A stretch of 64,000 nucleotides of DNA, taken from positions 1 to 64,000 of the forward strand of contig CALQFM020000008.1 in assembly GCA_943329845.2 (NCBI GenBank), written 5' to 3'. This document shows, piece by piece, positions 54,065 through 63,820 of the stretch; position 1 is the first letter of the stretch, and every line of letters begins with the position of its first letter. Position numbers and translations under genes: made by a program. Below the pieces are notes generated by a model. It ran no database searches and was not told where the DNA came from. It saw nothing but the letters and a program-made list of their open reading frames with translations. Source of the DNA: Candidatus Kuenenia stuttgartensis. Lineage in GTDB: Bacteria > Pseudomonadota > Alphaproteobacteria > SMXS01.

Positions 54065-54423
54065 CCTGGGGTGTCTCCCTTCAGGCCGCGAAAATGCCTC
54101 GTGGCCGTCTTGCGGGGTCACGGGGCGTTCTCCGGTCTTTTCTTAAAGGCCGTTAAGAGTACCGATTCGCCGGGAGTTACCAAAGCCCCAGATTTCCTTG
54201 GCTGCCATGCGTCAGCCGTATCGGAACATGGGGCTGCAGGAGCTTCCGGCAATCCTGCGCCATTCAACCGGCGAAACCGCCGATTTATATCAGCATTACT
54301 TACCTTTTTTCCCAAGGCTCGGCAACCAGTTTATCTATCGGTCCGGGGCCTCGCGGGTTACACTCCGGGGCCCTGGAAATGGCGGTTTCAAGGCGGGAAA
54401 CGGCGCGTATGGGAGAGGACGCG
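54065..54423. other. 359-bp divergent region between gltB and the P450 gene
   Basis: No gene is called here. An AT-rich dyad CTTAA-AGGCCG-TTAAG (54142-54157) lies about 80 bp upstream of gltB. The TTAA halves, 6 bp apart, faintly resemble a CtrA-type site, but the usual spacing is 7. A pyrimidine-rich stretch TTACTTACCTTTTTTCCC lies around 54297-54314. Open frames in this stretch look like shadows. Confidence 0.4.
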
Positions 54424-55698
54424 ATGACGGACCTGACGACCCTCAACCTCCTGGATCGGGACACGCTGGAATGCCCGTTTCCGGCCTACCGGGCACTGCG
54501 CGAGCAGGCCCCGGTCTACCGTATCCCGCAGACCGGCTACTTCATCGTCACCCGCTACGACCTGGTGATGGAGGCGGTGCGCAATACCGAAGTGTTCTCC
54601 AGCCAGATCAACCAGGGCGCCTCGGGCAGCATGGGCGCCTATCCCGAGGTGGTCGAACTGTACGAGCGGGAGGGCGTGCCGTTCGCCAGCACGCTCATCT
54701 CGGCCGATCCGCCGGTGCACACCCGCTACCGCAACCTGGTCAACCGCGCGTTCACCGCCGGACGCGTGCGCGGCATGCAGGGATACATCCAGCAGATCGT
54801 CGACGAGCTGATCGACGATTTCATCGACAGGGGCGAGGTCGAGTTCGTCGCCGAGTTCGCCATCAAGCTGCCGATCTACATCATCGCCGACCAGCTCGGC
54901 GTGCCGCGCCGCGACATGCAGAAGTTCAAGGACTGGTCGGACGCGTCGATCCCCATCGGCCTCGACATCGGTGCCGACGCCGAGCTGGCGCGGATGAAAC
55001 TGGTGATCGAGTTCCAGCGCTATTTCCTCGAGCGCATCGAGGAACGCCGCAGGGAACCTCAGGACGACATCCTCAGCGACCTGGTCAACGCCCGGCTGGA
55101 GGAGGAGGGCAATCCTGATGGCCGGCCGCTCAACGGCTCCGAGCTGCTGTCGATCATCCAGCAGCTGCTGGTGGCCGGCAACGAGACCACCACCAACGCG
55201 TTCGCCGCCGGCATGGTGCTGCTGCTCGACAATCCCGACCAGCTCGCCCAGCTCAAGTCTGGCGACGACAAGCTGATGCGCACCTTCTGCGAGGAAGTGC
55301 TGCGCCTGGAATCGCCGGTGGCCGGCCTGTTCCGGGTGACCACGCGCGACACGGTGCTGGGCGGCCACGAGATTCCCGCCGGCTCGCTGGTCAATCTGCG
55401 CTGGGCCGCCGCAAACCGGGACGAGAAGGTTTTCACGGATCCCGACGCGCTCGACGTCTGCCGCCGCAACGCCGGCGCCCAGATCGCCTTCGGCGTCGGC
55501 GTCCACTTCTGCGTCGGCGCCATGCTGGCGCGCGAGGAGATGTTCCTCGGCTTTCGCACCCTGCTGCGCCGGCTCGCCAACATCCGCCTCGTCGATGGCC
55601 AGGAACCGCTGGAGCACCACGCCAACTTCATCCTGCGCGGCCTGAAGCAGTTGCGGCTGGCGTTCGACCGGGCGGAGGTCTCGCGGGCCGCCGAATGA
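54424..55698 (+). CDS. cytochrome P450
   Basis: A 424-residue soluble bacterial P450. The I-helix motif is LLVAGNETTTNAF, the K-helix ExxR is in EEVLRLESPVAG, and the haem loop is AFGVGVHFCVGAMLARE with the axial Cys. No membrane anchor is present. ATG 54424 has GAGAGG five bases upstream. No ferredoxin or reductase gene is adjacent, so electron partners must be encoded elsewhere. Substrate is unknown. The stop overlaps the next ATG by four bases. Confidence 0.93.
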   Translation: MTDLTTLNLLDRDTLECPFPAYRALREQAPVYRIPQTGYFIVTRYDLVMEAVRNTEVFSSQINQGASGSMGAYPEVVELYEREGVPFASTLISADPPVHTRYRNLVNRAFTAGRVRGMQGYIQQIVDELIDDFIDRGEVEFVAEFAIKLPIYIIADQLGVPRRDMQKFKDWSDASIPIGLDIGADAELARMKLVIEFQRYFLERIEERRREPQDDILSDLVNARLEEEGNPDGRPLNGSELLSIIQQLLVAGNETTTNAFAAGMVLLLDNPDQLAQLKSGDDKLMRTFCEEVLRLESPVAGLFRVTTRDTVLGGHEIPAGSLVNLRWAAANRDEKVFTDPDALDVCRRNAGAQIAFGVGVHFCVGAMLAREEMFLGFRTLLRRLANIRLVDGQEPLEHHANFILRGLKQLRLAFDRAEVSRAAE

Positions 55699-56519
55699 CC
55701 GGGATCGAGGAGAACGAGGCACGGCTGCGCGAGATCGGAGCGGCGGACGGCGACACGATGCCGCTCGCCGAGGCCGCGCTGCTGCTCGCCGCCCTCGACC
55801 ATCCCGGCCGGGAGGTCGGGCCCTATCTGCGCCACCTGGATGACCTGGCCGCCAGCCTGCTGAACCGACGGATCCCGGGTGCCGCCGACCGGAGCGACGC
55901 GCTGTCGACGGTGATCCATATCGAGCACGGCTATGGCGGCGACCGCGAGACCTATGACGACATGGTCAACGCCAACCTGATGTCGGTGATCGACCGCAGG
56001 AAAGGCCTGCCCGTGGCGCTTGCCATCCTCTACATCGAGACCGCGCGCCGCGCCGGCTGGCAGGCCTGGGGCCTGGATTTCCCCGGCCACTTCGTGCTGC
56101 GCCTCGACGGCGAATCCGACCGGGTGATCATCGACCCGTTCCACGCCGGCGTCACCGTCGAGCCGCCGGCCCTGCGCCAGATGCTGAAGACCTATGTGGG
56201 CCCCGACGCCGAGCTCGAGCCGAAATACTACGAGCCCATGCCCGACCGCGCGGTGCTGCTGCGCCTGCTGAACAACATCCGCGGCCGCGCCCTGCAGGGC
56301 GGCAACAATGCCCGCGGCCTGCAGATCATGCAGCGCATGCTGCTGATCGCCCCGGCGGATGCAAGGCTCTGGCTGGAAAGCGCCGCCATCCAGGCCAAGT
56401 CAGGCCAGCTGAAGGGCGCGCGGGAAGCGGTGGAGACGTGCCTCGGTTTGAAGCCCGAGACGGCGATCACACAGCAGGCACAGAAGCTGATGGAAACGCT
56501 GCGTCGCGATCTGAACTGA
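55695..56519 (+). CDS. SirB1-family transglutaminase-like protein
   Basis: A 274-residue protein with the SirB1 / transglut_core2 domain (DRRKGLPVALAILYIETARR, GLDFPGHFVLRL, VIIDPFHAG) and a C-terminal TPR-like helical region (MQRMLLIAPADARLWLESAA). The usual catalytic Cys of transglutaminases is absent from this part, so it is probably not a peptidase. The ATGA overlap makes it co-translated with the P450. Function is not known. Confidence 0.87.
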   Translation: MTGIEENEARLREIGAADGDTMPLAEAALLLAALDHPGREVGPYLRHLDDLAASLLNRRIPGAADRSDALSTVIHIEHGYGGDRETYDDMVNANLMSVIDRRKGLPVALAILYIETARRAGWQAWGLDFPGHFVLRLDGESDRVIIDPFHAGVTVEPPALRQMLKTYVGPDAELEPKYYEPMPDRAVLLRLLNNIRGRALQGGNNARGLQIMQRMLLIAPADARLWLESAAIQAKSGQLKGAREAVETCLGLKPETAITQQAQKLMETLRRDLN

Positions 56520-56736
56520 TCAGCCTGCTGGTTTCTCGCTCCCGGTATGCAGTCCGGGCCCGGGTTCGACCCGAGTCGTCGATTTTTCATCCAGCGAGAT
56601 CTTGAATCTCCGCTTTGGCACCCGAAGTAGGGTTTAACCCCTGGTCCGGGCCCCTCTGGCGGGATGCTGTCGGCGCTCCCGCGATGTCGGACCACTACCC
56701 GATATCGCAAGCCGGCAGATGCAAGGGAGGCCCCTC

Positions 56737-57735
56737 TTGGACCTAGAATTCCTGATTGTCGACTGGCTCGGCAAGCCGCTCTGGATGTGGCTGGCCTTCG
56801 TGGGCATCGTCATCAGCCTGCTCACGCTCGACCTCGGCGTCCTCCACCGGAACAACCGTGAAATCGGCGTGCGCGAAAGCCTGGTCATGTCAGCCGGCTA
56901 TATCGGCCTTGGCCTCGCTTTCGGCGGCTGGGTCTGGTGGTATCTGGGCGCCGAACCCGGCATGAACTACCTCACCGGGTTTCTGGTCGAGAAGACCTTG
57001 GCGATGGACAACGTGTTCGTCATCGCCATGATCTTCAGCTTCTTCGCGATCCCCCGCGCCTATCAGCACCGGGTGCTGTTCTGGGGCATTCTGGGCGTGA
57101 TCGTGCTGCGGGCGATCATGATCGGGTTTGGCGCGGCGATCGTCTCGGAGTTCTCCTGGGTCCTTTACGTGTTCGCCGCCTTCCTGGTCCTGACCGGCAT
57201 CAAGATGCTGGCGTTCGAGGAGAAGCCCCGCTCGATAGCCGACAATCCCCTGCTGAAGATGTTCCGGAGGCGGTTCAACGTCACCGACGAACTGCACGGC
57301 CAGCGATTTCTCGTCAAGCTGCCGCAGCCGGCGACCGGCAAGCTGGTCTGGTTCGCCACGCCGCTGTTCATGGCGCTGGTTCTGATCGAGATCGCGGACG
57401 TCATCTTCGCCGTGGATTCGGTGCCGGCGATCTTCGCCATCACCACGGATCCGTTCATCGTCTACACCTCCAACATCTTCGCCATTCTGGGCCTGCGCGC
57501 CTTGTACTTCGCCCTGGCGGCGATCGTTGACCGGTTCCACTACCTCAAGACCGCCCTGGCGGTGTTGCTGATCTTCATCGGCGGAAAGGTGTTCGTCGCC
57601 GATCTGGCCGGACTCGAGAAGTTCCCGCCGACCCTATCCCTGGTCATCACCCTCGCGATCCTCGCGGCGGGCGTCGCCTATTCGCTGTGGCGCACGCGCA
57701 AACCGGCCGCCGGCACCCTGCCGGGACGGCCGTGA
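56737..57735 (+). CDS. TerC/Alx-family membrane protein
   Basis: A 332-residue protein with about eight or nine membrane helices. Acidic residues in the membrane (LDLGVLHR near the start, TLAMDNVFVIAMIF, IEIADVIFAVDSVPAI) are the TerC hallmarks and probably bind Mn or Ca. Such proteins export manganese or load it on secreted proteins. I chose TTG 56737 because GGGAGG lies six bases upstream; ATG 56719 lacks one. The tellurite name is historical. A TerB-like gene follows 137 bp later. Confidence 0.9.
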   Translation: MDLEFLIVDWLGKPLWMWLAFVGIVISLLTLDLGVLHRNNREIGVRESLVMSAGYIGLGLAFGGWVWWYLGAEPGMNYLTGFLVEKTLAMDNVFVIAMIFSFFAIPRAYQHRVLFWGILGVIVLRAIMIGFGAAIVSEFSWVLYVFAAFLVLTGIKMLAFEEKPRSIADNPLLKMFRRRFNVTDELHGQRFLVKLPQPATGKLVWFATPLFMALVLIEIADVIFAVDSVPAIFAITTDPFIVYTSNIFAILGLRALYFALAAIVDRFHYLKTALAVLLIFIGGKVFVADLAGLEKFPPTLSLVITLAILAAGVAYSLWRTRKPAAGTLPGRP

Positions 57736-57872
57736 GGGACAAGACCACGGCTCAGCAGGTTGTGGCTGTCGGCGCGGCCGCCCAACCGGCAGGCGGCGGC
57801 CGTTTACCGGCAGACAGCGAGCGAAAGACATCGCGGGGCGATGGAGCCCCGAACAAGCAGAAAGGACTGAAC

Positions 57873-58340
57873 ATGCCGTATCGACGTTCACTCGAAAGAT
57901 TCTCGAACAGGACCTGGGAAGAGTTCAATGACGAGGTTCACAGGGCACGCAGCGAGCACCTCATGGAAGGGATCATCGCCGGCTGTGCCATCGTGGCCTA
58001 TGCCGATGGATGGGTCACCCAGGACGAGCGCAGCCGCATGCTCGCACTGATCCGCGGTTTCGAACCCATCGCCATATTCGGCCTCGATGACGTGCTGGCG
58101 ACATTCGAAGCACTCAGTGACCGCTTCGTCAGCGACCATGACCGGGCCGAGCGCGAATCCCTCGAGGCGGTAGCCAAGCTGCGGGGCGCCCAGCGCTACC
58201 CGGCGCTCCTGGTGGAGACGTGCTGCGCGATCGCGGCCGCCGACGGCGGATTCGACGCCGAGGAGCGCGCTGCGGCGATCCGGATCTGCGGCGTACTCGG
58301 ACTCGACCCCGCGGACTTCAACATCGCGGACGCACCATGA
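57873..58340 (+). CDS. TerB-family protein
   Basis: A 155-residue all-helical TerB-type protein. Two similar acidic loops, VAYADGWVTQDERSRML and IAAADGGFDAEERAAA, are typical metal-binding loops of TerB. It starts at ATG 57873 with AAGGA seven bases upstream. TerC and TerB proteins are often found together and may form a membrane-linked metal-stress complex. No other ter genes lie nearby. Confidence 0.85.
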   Translation: MPYRRSLERFSNRTWEEFNDEVHRARSEHLMEGIIAGCAIVAYADGWVTQDERSRMLALIRGFEPIAIFGLDDVLATFEALSDRFVSDHDRAERESLEAVAKLRGAQRYPALLVETCCAIAAADGGFDAEERAAAIRICGVLGLDPADFNIADAP

Positions 58341-58474
58341 CCCGGACCATCGGTCCAACCAAGGCCGCCATCAGGTGCGCCATCGCCAGCATTCTCGCCT
58401 GAACGGTCACGGAACCAACCCGCTATCCGCGTCATTCACCGCTCGCTACACTGCGGGGCAAGGGTGGGTTTGGC

Positions 58475-60992
58475 GTGAGCGGGACGCAGCAGGGATCGGA
58501 CGGCATGGCCGCGCTCATCGGTGCCTACGACTGGGCGCGGACGCCGCTCGGCGCGCCGGAAAGTTGGCCGGCGCCGCTGAAGACCATGGCCGGGCTGATG
58601 CACGAGTCGCGCCAGCCCATGTTCATGGCCTGGGGGCCGGCACGCATCTGGCTGTATAACGACGCATTCGCGCCGATCCTGGGGCGCAAGCATCCCGACG
58701 CCCTCGGTCAGCCGAGCGCGCTGCTATGGAGCCAGGCGTGGGCGGATCTGGGGCCGCTGTTCGACCGGGTGTTCGCCGGCGAGGCCGTCCATATGAAGGA
58801 CATCAACCTGCGGCTCGACCGGCAGGGCCGGCTCGAGGAAGCGCATTTCTCGTTCTCCTACACGCCAGTGCGGGGCGAGGATGGCGCCGTGGCCGGGCGG
58901 TTCGGGGTCTGCGTCGAGACCACGTCGCAGGTCGTCGCCGAGCGCCGCCGCAAGCTGCTCGAGCTCACCGACCGGTTCCGCGACAAGGACGACCTGGCCG
59001 AGCTCTCCTATGCGGCCGGCGAAATCCTGGGGCAGGCGCTGGGCGTGGACCGCGCCGGCTACGGCACCGTCCCCGGTCGCGGAGACCATCACCATCGAGC
59101 GCGACTGGAACGCGCCGGGCATCTCCAGCCTGGCCGGTGTGCTGCATTTCCGCGACTACGGCTCCTATATCGAGGACCTGAAGCGCGGCGACACGGTGGT
59201 GTTCGCCGACGCCGAGACCGACCCGCGCACCGCCGCCACCGCCGCCGCGCTCAAGGCCATCAGCGCCCAGTCGGTCGTCAACATGCCGGTTACCGAGCAT
59301 GGCGGCCTGGTGGCGCTGCTCTATCTCAATCATTCCACCGCCCGGGAATGGACCGAGGACGAGCTGGCGCTGATCCGGGACGTGGCCGACCGTACCCGCA
59401 CGGTGATCGAGCGCCGCCGCGCCGAGCAGGAGCTGCGCGCGCTGGCCGCATCGCTGGAGCATCAGGTGGAGGAACGCACCGCCGAGCGGGACCGGGCATG
59501 GCGGAACTCGCGCGGCCTGCTGGTGATTGTCGGTATGGACGGCGTCCTGCGCGCCGCCAACCCGGCCTGGAAGGCCATATTGGGCTATGATCCGGCCGAA
59601 ATCCCCGGCCGCCCTTACCACGACCTTGCCTGGCGCGACGACTTGCCCGACGTGGACGCGGCGTTCGCCGCCGCATCGGACGGCCAGCATGCGGCCTTCG
59701 ACATCAGGCTGCGCCACGCCGACGGTACGCCGCGCTGGATCTCGTGGCAGACCGCGCTCGAGGGCGACCTCATCTATTGCCATGGCCGCGACGTCACGCT
59801 CGAGAAGGAACAGGCCGAGGCGTTGCGCCTGGCCGAGGAGCAGCTTCGGCAGGCGCAGAAGATGGAGGCGGTGGGCCAACTTACCGGTGGTCTCGCCCAC
59901 GACTTCAACAATCTGCTGACCGGCATCTCCGGCAGCCTGGAGTTGCTGGGCACCCGCGTCGCCCAGGGCCGCTTCGGCGAGATCGAACGCTACGTGGCCG
60001 CCGCCCAGGGTTCGGCGAAGCGGGCGGCGGCGCTCACCCACCGGCTGCTGGCGTTCTCGCGCCGCCAGACGCTCGATCCCCGCGCGCTCAACGTCAACCG
60101 GCTGATCGCCGGGATGGAGGAACTGGTCCGCCGAACCGTGGGACCCGAGATCGCGGTGGAGGTGGTGTGCGCGGGCGGCCTGTGGACCACCTTCGCCGAT
60201 ACCAACCAGCTCGAGAACGCGCTGCTCAATCTGTGTATCAACGCGCGCGACGCCATGCCGGAAGGCGGCCGGCTGACCATCGAGACCGCCAACCGCTGGC
60301 TCGATGCCCGCGCCGCCCGCGAGCGCGACCTCCCGCCGGGCCAGTACGTCTCGCTCTGCGTGAGCGACACCGGCACCGGCATGACGCCCGAGGTGATCGC
60401 CCGGGCCTTCGACCCGTTCTACACCACCAAGCCGCTTGGCGCGGGCACCGGGCTGGGCCTTTCGATGATCTATGGCTTCGCCCGCCAGTCCGGGGGTCAG
60501 GCGCGGATCTATTCGGAGGTAGGCCACGGCTCCATGGTCTGCATCTACCTGCCCCGCCACATGGGCGAGGCGATGCCCGACGACTCCGGCGATCCCGAGG
60601 CGCACGCCCTCCCCGCCGGCGACGGCGAGACCGTTCTTGTCGTCGACGACGAGCCGACGGTGCGCATGCTGGTGATCGAGGTGCTGGAGGAGCTCGGCTA
60701 CCGTTCGCTGGAGGCGATCGACGGCGCCACGGCGCTGAAGGTTCTGGACTCCGATGCCCGGATCGACCTGCTGGTCACCGACGTGGGCCTGCCGGGCGGC
60801 ATGAATGGCCGGCAGGTCGCCGACATGGGCCGTCATCTGCGCCCGGGGCTCAAGGTGCTGTTCATCACCGGCTATGCCGAAAATGCCGCCATCGGCAACG
60901 GCCATCTGGATCCGGGCATGGAAGTGCTCACCAAGCCGTTCGCCATGGACGACCTGGCCGCGCGCATCAGGGAGCTGGTTGCCCGGACATAA
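58475..60992 (+). pseudogene. hybrid sensor histidine kinase with +1 frameshift in the GAF domain
   Basis: The first frame runs from GTG 58475 and the second ends at 60992. A PAS-like domain (RIWLYNDAFAPILGRKHPDALG) comes first, then a GAF domain. At C-run 59071-59074 the protein sense moves to the next frame: GYGTV continues as PVAETITIERDW only if one C is dropped. After that come another PAS, the phospho-acceptor [16 protein letters not shown], ATPase motifs (NLCINARDAM, DTGTGMTPEV, GAGTGLGLSMIYGFA) and a receiver domain with Asp in LLVTDVGLPGG. About 838 residues if repaired. A sequencing error in CCCC is equally possible. Confidence 0.8.
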
Positions 60993-61029
60993 TCCGCCGC
61001 GGACGCTGCTTGTACTGGGAGGTAGGGCT

Positions 61030-61512
61030 TTGGACGACGGTTCATCGGTGTCGGATCATCCAATCCTGCTGCTCATTCCCGTCGGCATGCTGGTGGTCTT
61101 TGTGCTGATCTGGCTGCTGGTCACCGCTGCACTGGCGCTCGCGTCGGGCTGGTTCCGGCTCGCCAAGGCCTATCCGGACCGGGCGGAAGAGCCGATGCTG
61201 CATCTGCAGGCGCAGTCCGGCCTGATGGGGCCGGGCATCAACCTGCGCGGCGTGCTGCAGCTGAGCGTGTGCCCGTCCGGCCTGCGGCTGGGCATCGCCC
61301 GGATACTGGGGCCGTTCAGCCACGATTTCCTGGTGCCGTGGGGCGACATCTCGGTCAGCCGCCGCAAGGCGCTGGTCTGGCACCTCGCCCGGCTTCAGTT
61401 TGGCACGCCGCAGATCGGCGTGCTCACGCTGCGCGCCAGCATCGCCGACAGACTTGCGCAGGCGGCCGGAGACCGATGGCCTGAGAGCGTCCCGCCTCAG
61501 CCGGAAACATAG
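61030..61512 (+). CDS. hypothetical membrane protein
   Basis: A 160-residue protein with one strong membrane helix (ILLLIPVGMLVVFVLIWLLV) near the N-terminus and a soluble C-terminal part (GPFSHDFLVPWGDISVSRRK) that looks like a small beta-rich domain. The start is TTG 61030 with GGAGG seven bases upstream, a clear ribosome-binding site. I recognise no family. It lies 37 bp after the kinase gene and may share its transcript. Confidence 0.7.
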   Translation: MDDGSSVSDHPILLLIPVGMLVVFVLIWLLVTAALALASGWFRLAKAYPDRAEEPMLHLQAQSGLMGPGINLRGVLQLSVCPSGLRLGIARILGPFSHDFLVPWGDISVSRRKALVWHLARLQFGTPQIGVLTLRASIADRLAQAAGDRWPESVPPQPET

Positions 61513-61661
61513 CGCCAGGCAGCGGTCCACGAGCGTCGAAAGACGGACCAGGATACCGGAACATACGGGAACACCAAGCGTTTCGGGTGCGGCGCTGGCT
61601 GGCAGCGGCGTTCCGTGCAATCATGTCGAAACGCATTTGACGTACCGCGCCGCTGGCGTTA

Positions 61662-62816
61662 GTGCAGTCATCGTGCCGTTATTGGGGGGTTGCGATTCAG
61701 CAGATCGCCGCATTGCCGTACAGGGCCACATCGGCCGCGCTCGACGCGCCCGTGAGCGTGCTCTTGGTCACGTCCATGGAGACGAAGCGATGGGTGCTGC
61801 CCAAGGGCAACCTGGTGAAGGGCCTGTCCGCCCATGCCTCGGCCGCGCACGAGGCCGAGGAGGAAGCGGGCGTGCTGGGCGCCGCGTGCCCGACATCGAT
61901 CGGCTCCTACCGTTATCGCAAGCGGCGCAGCAACGGCGCCTCGCTGATGGTCGACGTGGACGTGTTTCCCATCGCCGTCACCAACGAGCTGGATGAGTGG
62001 AAGGAGCAGGACCGCCGCGAGCGCCGCTGGTTCTCGCTGGTCGAAGCCGCCGACGCCGTGGACGAACCCGACCTGAAGGGCATCATCCGCAGCTTCAGGG
62101 CAAGCGAAGTCAACCGCGCCATCAAAGCCGGGCGCCGGGCCAGCGTCAGGGACGTGGGAAGAGGATTCCGGATGTTCCACTGGTTCCAGGCGCTGCTGCC
62201 GCGCCAGGGGAACTTTTTCGCGCTGTTCGAAGCGCATGCCCGTACGCTCACCGCCGGCAGCGACGCGCTGGTCCGGCTGCTGCAGGGCGGCCCGGGCATG
62301 CCGGACCACATCCGCGAGATCAACGAGCGCGAGCATGAGGCCGACGACATCATCCGCGAGGTGATGCAGACGGTGCGCCGCACCTTCCTGACCCCGTTCG
62401 ACCGCAGCGCCATCATCAGCCTGATCAGTTCCATGGACGACGCCATCGACCAGATGCAGCAGACCGCCCAGGCGATCAGCCTCTACGAGGTTAAGGAATT
62501 CGATCAGGAAATGAAGGACATCGCCGCGATCATCGTCGATGCCTCGGGGCTGATTTCCGAGGCGCTGCCGCTGCTGCGCGACATCGGCGACAACGGTGTG
62601 CGGCTGCATGAGCTGACCGAGCGGCTGGTGAAGATCGAAGGCCAGTCCGACGAGATCTACGCTGCCGGCCTGAAGGCGTCGTTCAAGACCCACGGCCAGA
62701 CCAACACGCTGCGCTTTATCGTGGCGCGCGAGATCTACAGCCACCTGGAGCGCGTGGTCGACCGGTTCGAGGATGTGGCGAACGAGATCGACGGACTCGT
62801 GATCGATCACGCCTGA
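61662..62816 (+). CDS. NUDIX hydrolase fused in frame to DUF47 (PhoU-like)
   Basis: A single 384-codon frame. Residues about 1-155 are a NUDIX domain: VLPKGNLVKGLSAHASAAHE then AEEEAGVLG. The box departs from the consensus (first Glu replaced by Leu, Arg by His), as in diphosphoinositol-type relatives. Residues 171-384 are a DUF47 protein, usually a phosphate-uptake regulator (MFHWFQALLPRQGNFFALFE). ATG 62172 is the canonical DUF47 start and has AGAGGA seven bases upstream, so it can be made alone. The stop expected between the two domains is missing. Start GTG 61662 is uncertain. Confidence 0.7.
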   Translation: MQSSCRYWGVAIQQIAALPYRATSAALDAPVSVLLVTSMETKRWVLPKGNLVKGLSAHASAAHEAEEEAGVLGAACPTSIGSYRYRKRRSNGASLMVDVDVFPIAVTNELDEWKEQDRRERRWFSLVEAADAVDEPDLKGIIRSFRASEVNRAIKAGRRASVRDVGRGFRMFHWFQALLPRQGNFFALFEAHARTLTAGSDALVRLLQGGPGMPDHIREINEREHEADDIIREVMQTVRRTFLTPFDRSAIISLISSMDDAIDQMQQTAQAISLYEVKEFDQEMKDIAAIIVDASGLISEALPLLRDIGDNGVRLHELTERLVKIEGQSDEIYAAGLKASFKTHGQTNTLRFIVAREIYSHLERVVDRFEDVANEIDGLVIDHA

Positions 62817-63820
62817 TGACCACCACGATCATCGCCATGCCGTTCCTGGTCGGGCTGATCGCGCTGGCGCTGGCGTTCGACTTCCTCAACGGCCTGCATG
62901 ACGCGGCCAATTCCATCGCCACCGTGGTGTCGACGCGGCTGCTGTCCCCGGTTCAGGCGGTGGTGTTCGCGGCTTTCTTCAACTTCGCGGCCTATTTCAT
63001 CTTCGGCCTGAAGGTGGCCGAGACCATCGGCAAGGGGATCATCGACAAGGACATCGTCGATCCGCAGGTGATCTTCGGCGCGCTGGTCGGTGCCATGTTC
63101 TGGAACGTGGTGACGTGGTGGCGCGGCACCCCGTCGTCCTCGAGCCACGCGCTGATCGGCGGGTTGGTCGGCGCCGGCGTGGCGCGGGCCGGGCTCGACG
63201 GCATCGTCTGGCCCGGCGTGATCAAGACCGCCTCGGCCATCCTGCTGTCGCCCATGATGGGTCTGGTCCTGTCCATGTTTTTGATCCTGGCGACGTCCTG
63301 GCTGTTCATGCGTGCCACCGCGCGGTCAGCAGAGGGCATGTTCCGCAAGCTGCATCTGGTGTCCTCGGCTGCCTACTCGGTCGGGCACGGCGCCAACGAT
63401 GCCCAGAAGACCATGGGCATCATCACCGTGCTGCTCTATTCGCAGGGCATGCTGCAGGGCGAGTTCCACGTGCCCCACTGGGTGGTGCTGAGCAGCTACG
63501 TGGCGATCTCGCTGGGTACCCTGTCGGGCGGCTGGCAGATCATCCGGACCATGGGTACGCGCATCACCAGACTGTCGCATCACCAGGGTTTCTGCGCCTC
63601 GGCCGGCGGCTCGGTCATGCTGTTCGCCGCCGCGGCCCTCGGCATCCCGGTGTCGACGACCCACACCATCACCGGCTGCGTCGTCGGCGTCGGCGCGGCG
63701 CGGCGCGCGTCGGCGGTGCGTTGGGGCGTGGCCGGCCGCATCGTCGTCGCCTGGCTGGTCACGATCCCCGCCTCGGCGGCCGTCGGCGCGTCGTTCTACA
63801 TGCTGACGAGACTGTTCTAG
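62816..63820 (+). CDS. low-affinity inorganic phosphate transporter (Pit)
   Basis: A 334-residue membrane protein of the PHO4/Pit family that imports phosphate by proton symport. The two duplicated signatures are visible: FLNGLHDAANSIATVVSTR near residue 24 and SVGHGANDAQKTMGI near 190. About ten membrane helices. The ATG overlaps the DUF47 stop (TGATG), so the regulator and transporter are coupled, as is typical for this pair. Confidence 0.93.
   Translation: MTTTIIAMPFLVGLIALALAFDFLNGLHDAANSIATVVSTRLLSPVQAVVFAAFFNFAAYFIFGLKVAETIGKGIIDKDIVDPQVIFGALVGAMFWNVVTWWRGTPSSSSHALIGGLVGAGVARAGLDGIVWPGVIKTASAILLSPMMGLVLSMFLILATSWLFMRATARSAEGMFRKLHLVSSAAYSVGHGANDAQKTMGIITVLLYSQGMLQGEFHVPHWVVLSSYVAISLGTLSGGWQIIRTMGTRITRLSHHQGFCASAGGSVMLFAAAALGIPVSTTHTITGCVVGVGAARRASAVRWGVAGRIVVAWLVTIPASAAVGASFYMLTRLF

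Noticed and set aside
54198-54423. Short plus-strand frame upstream of the P450 gene
   Set aside because: No ribosome-binding site or recognisable domain, and it runs out of frame into the P450 gene.
56520-56736. A manganese (yybP-ykoY) riboswitch before the TerC gene
   Set aside because: Alx-type genes can carry one, but I could not find the conserved core sequence in this 217-bp stretch.
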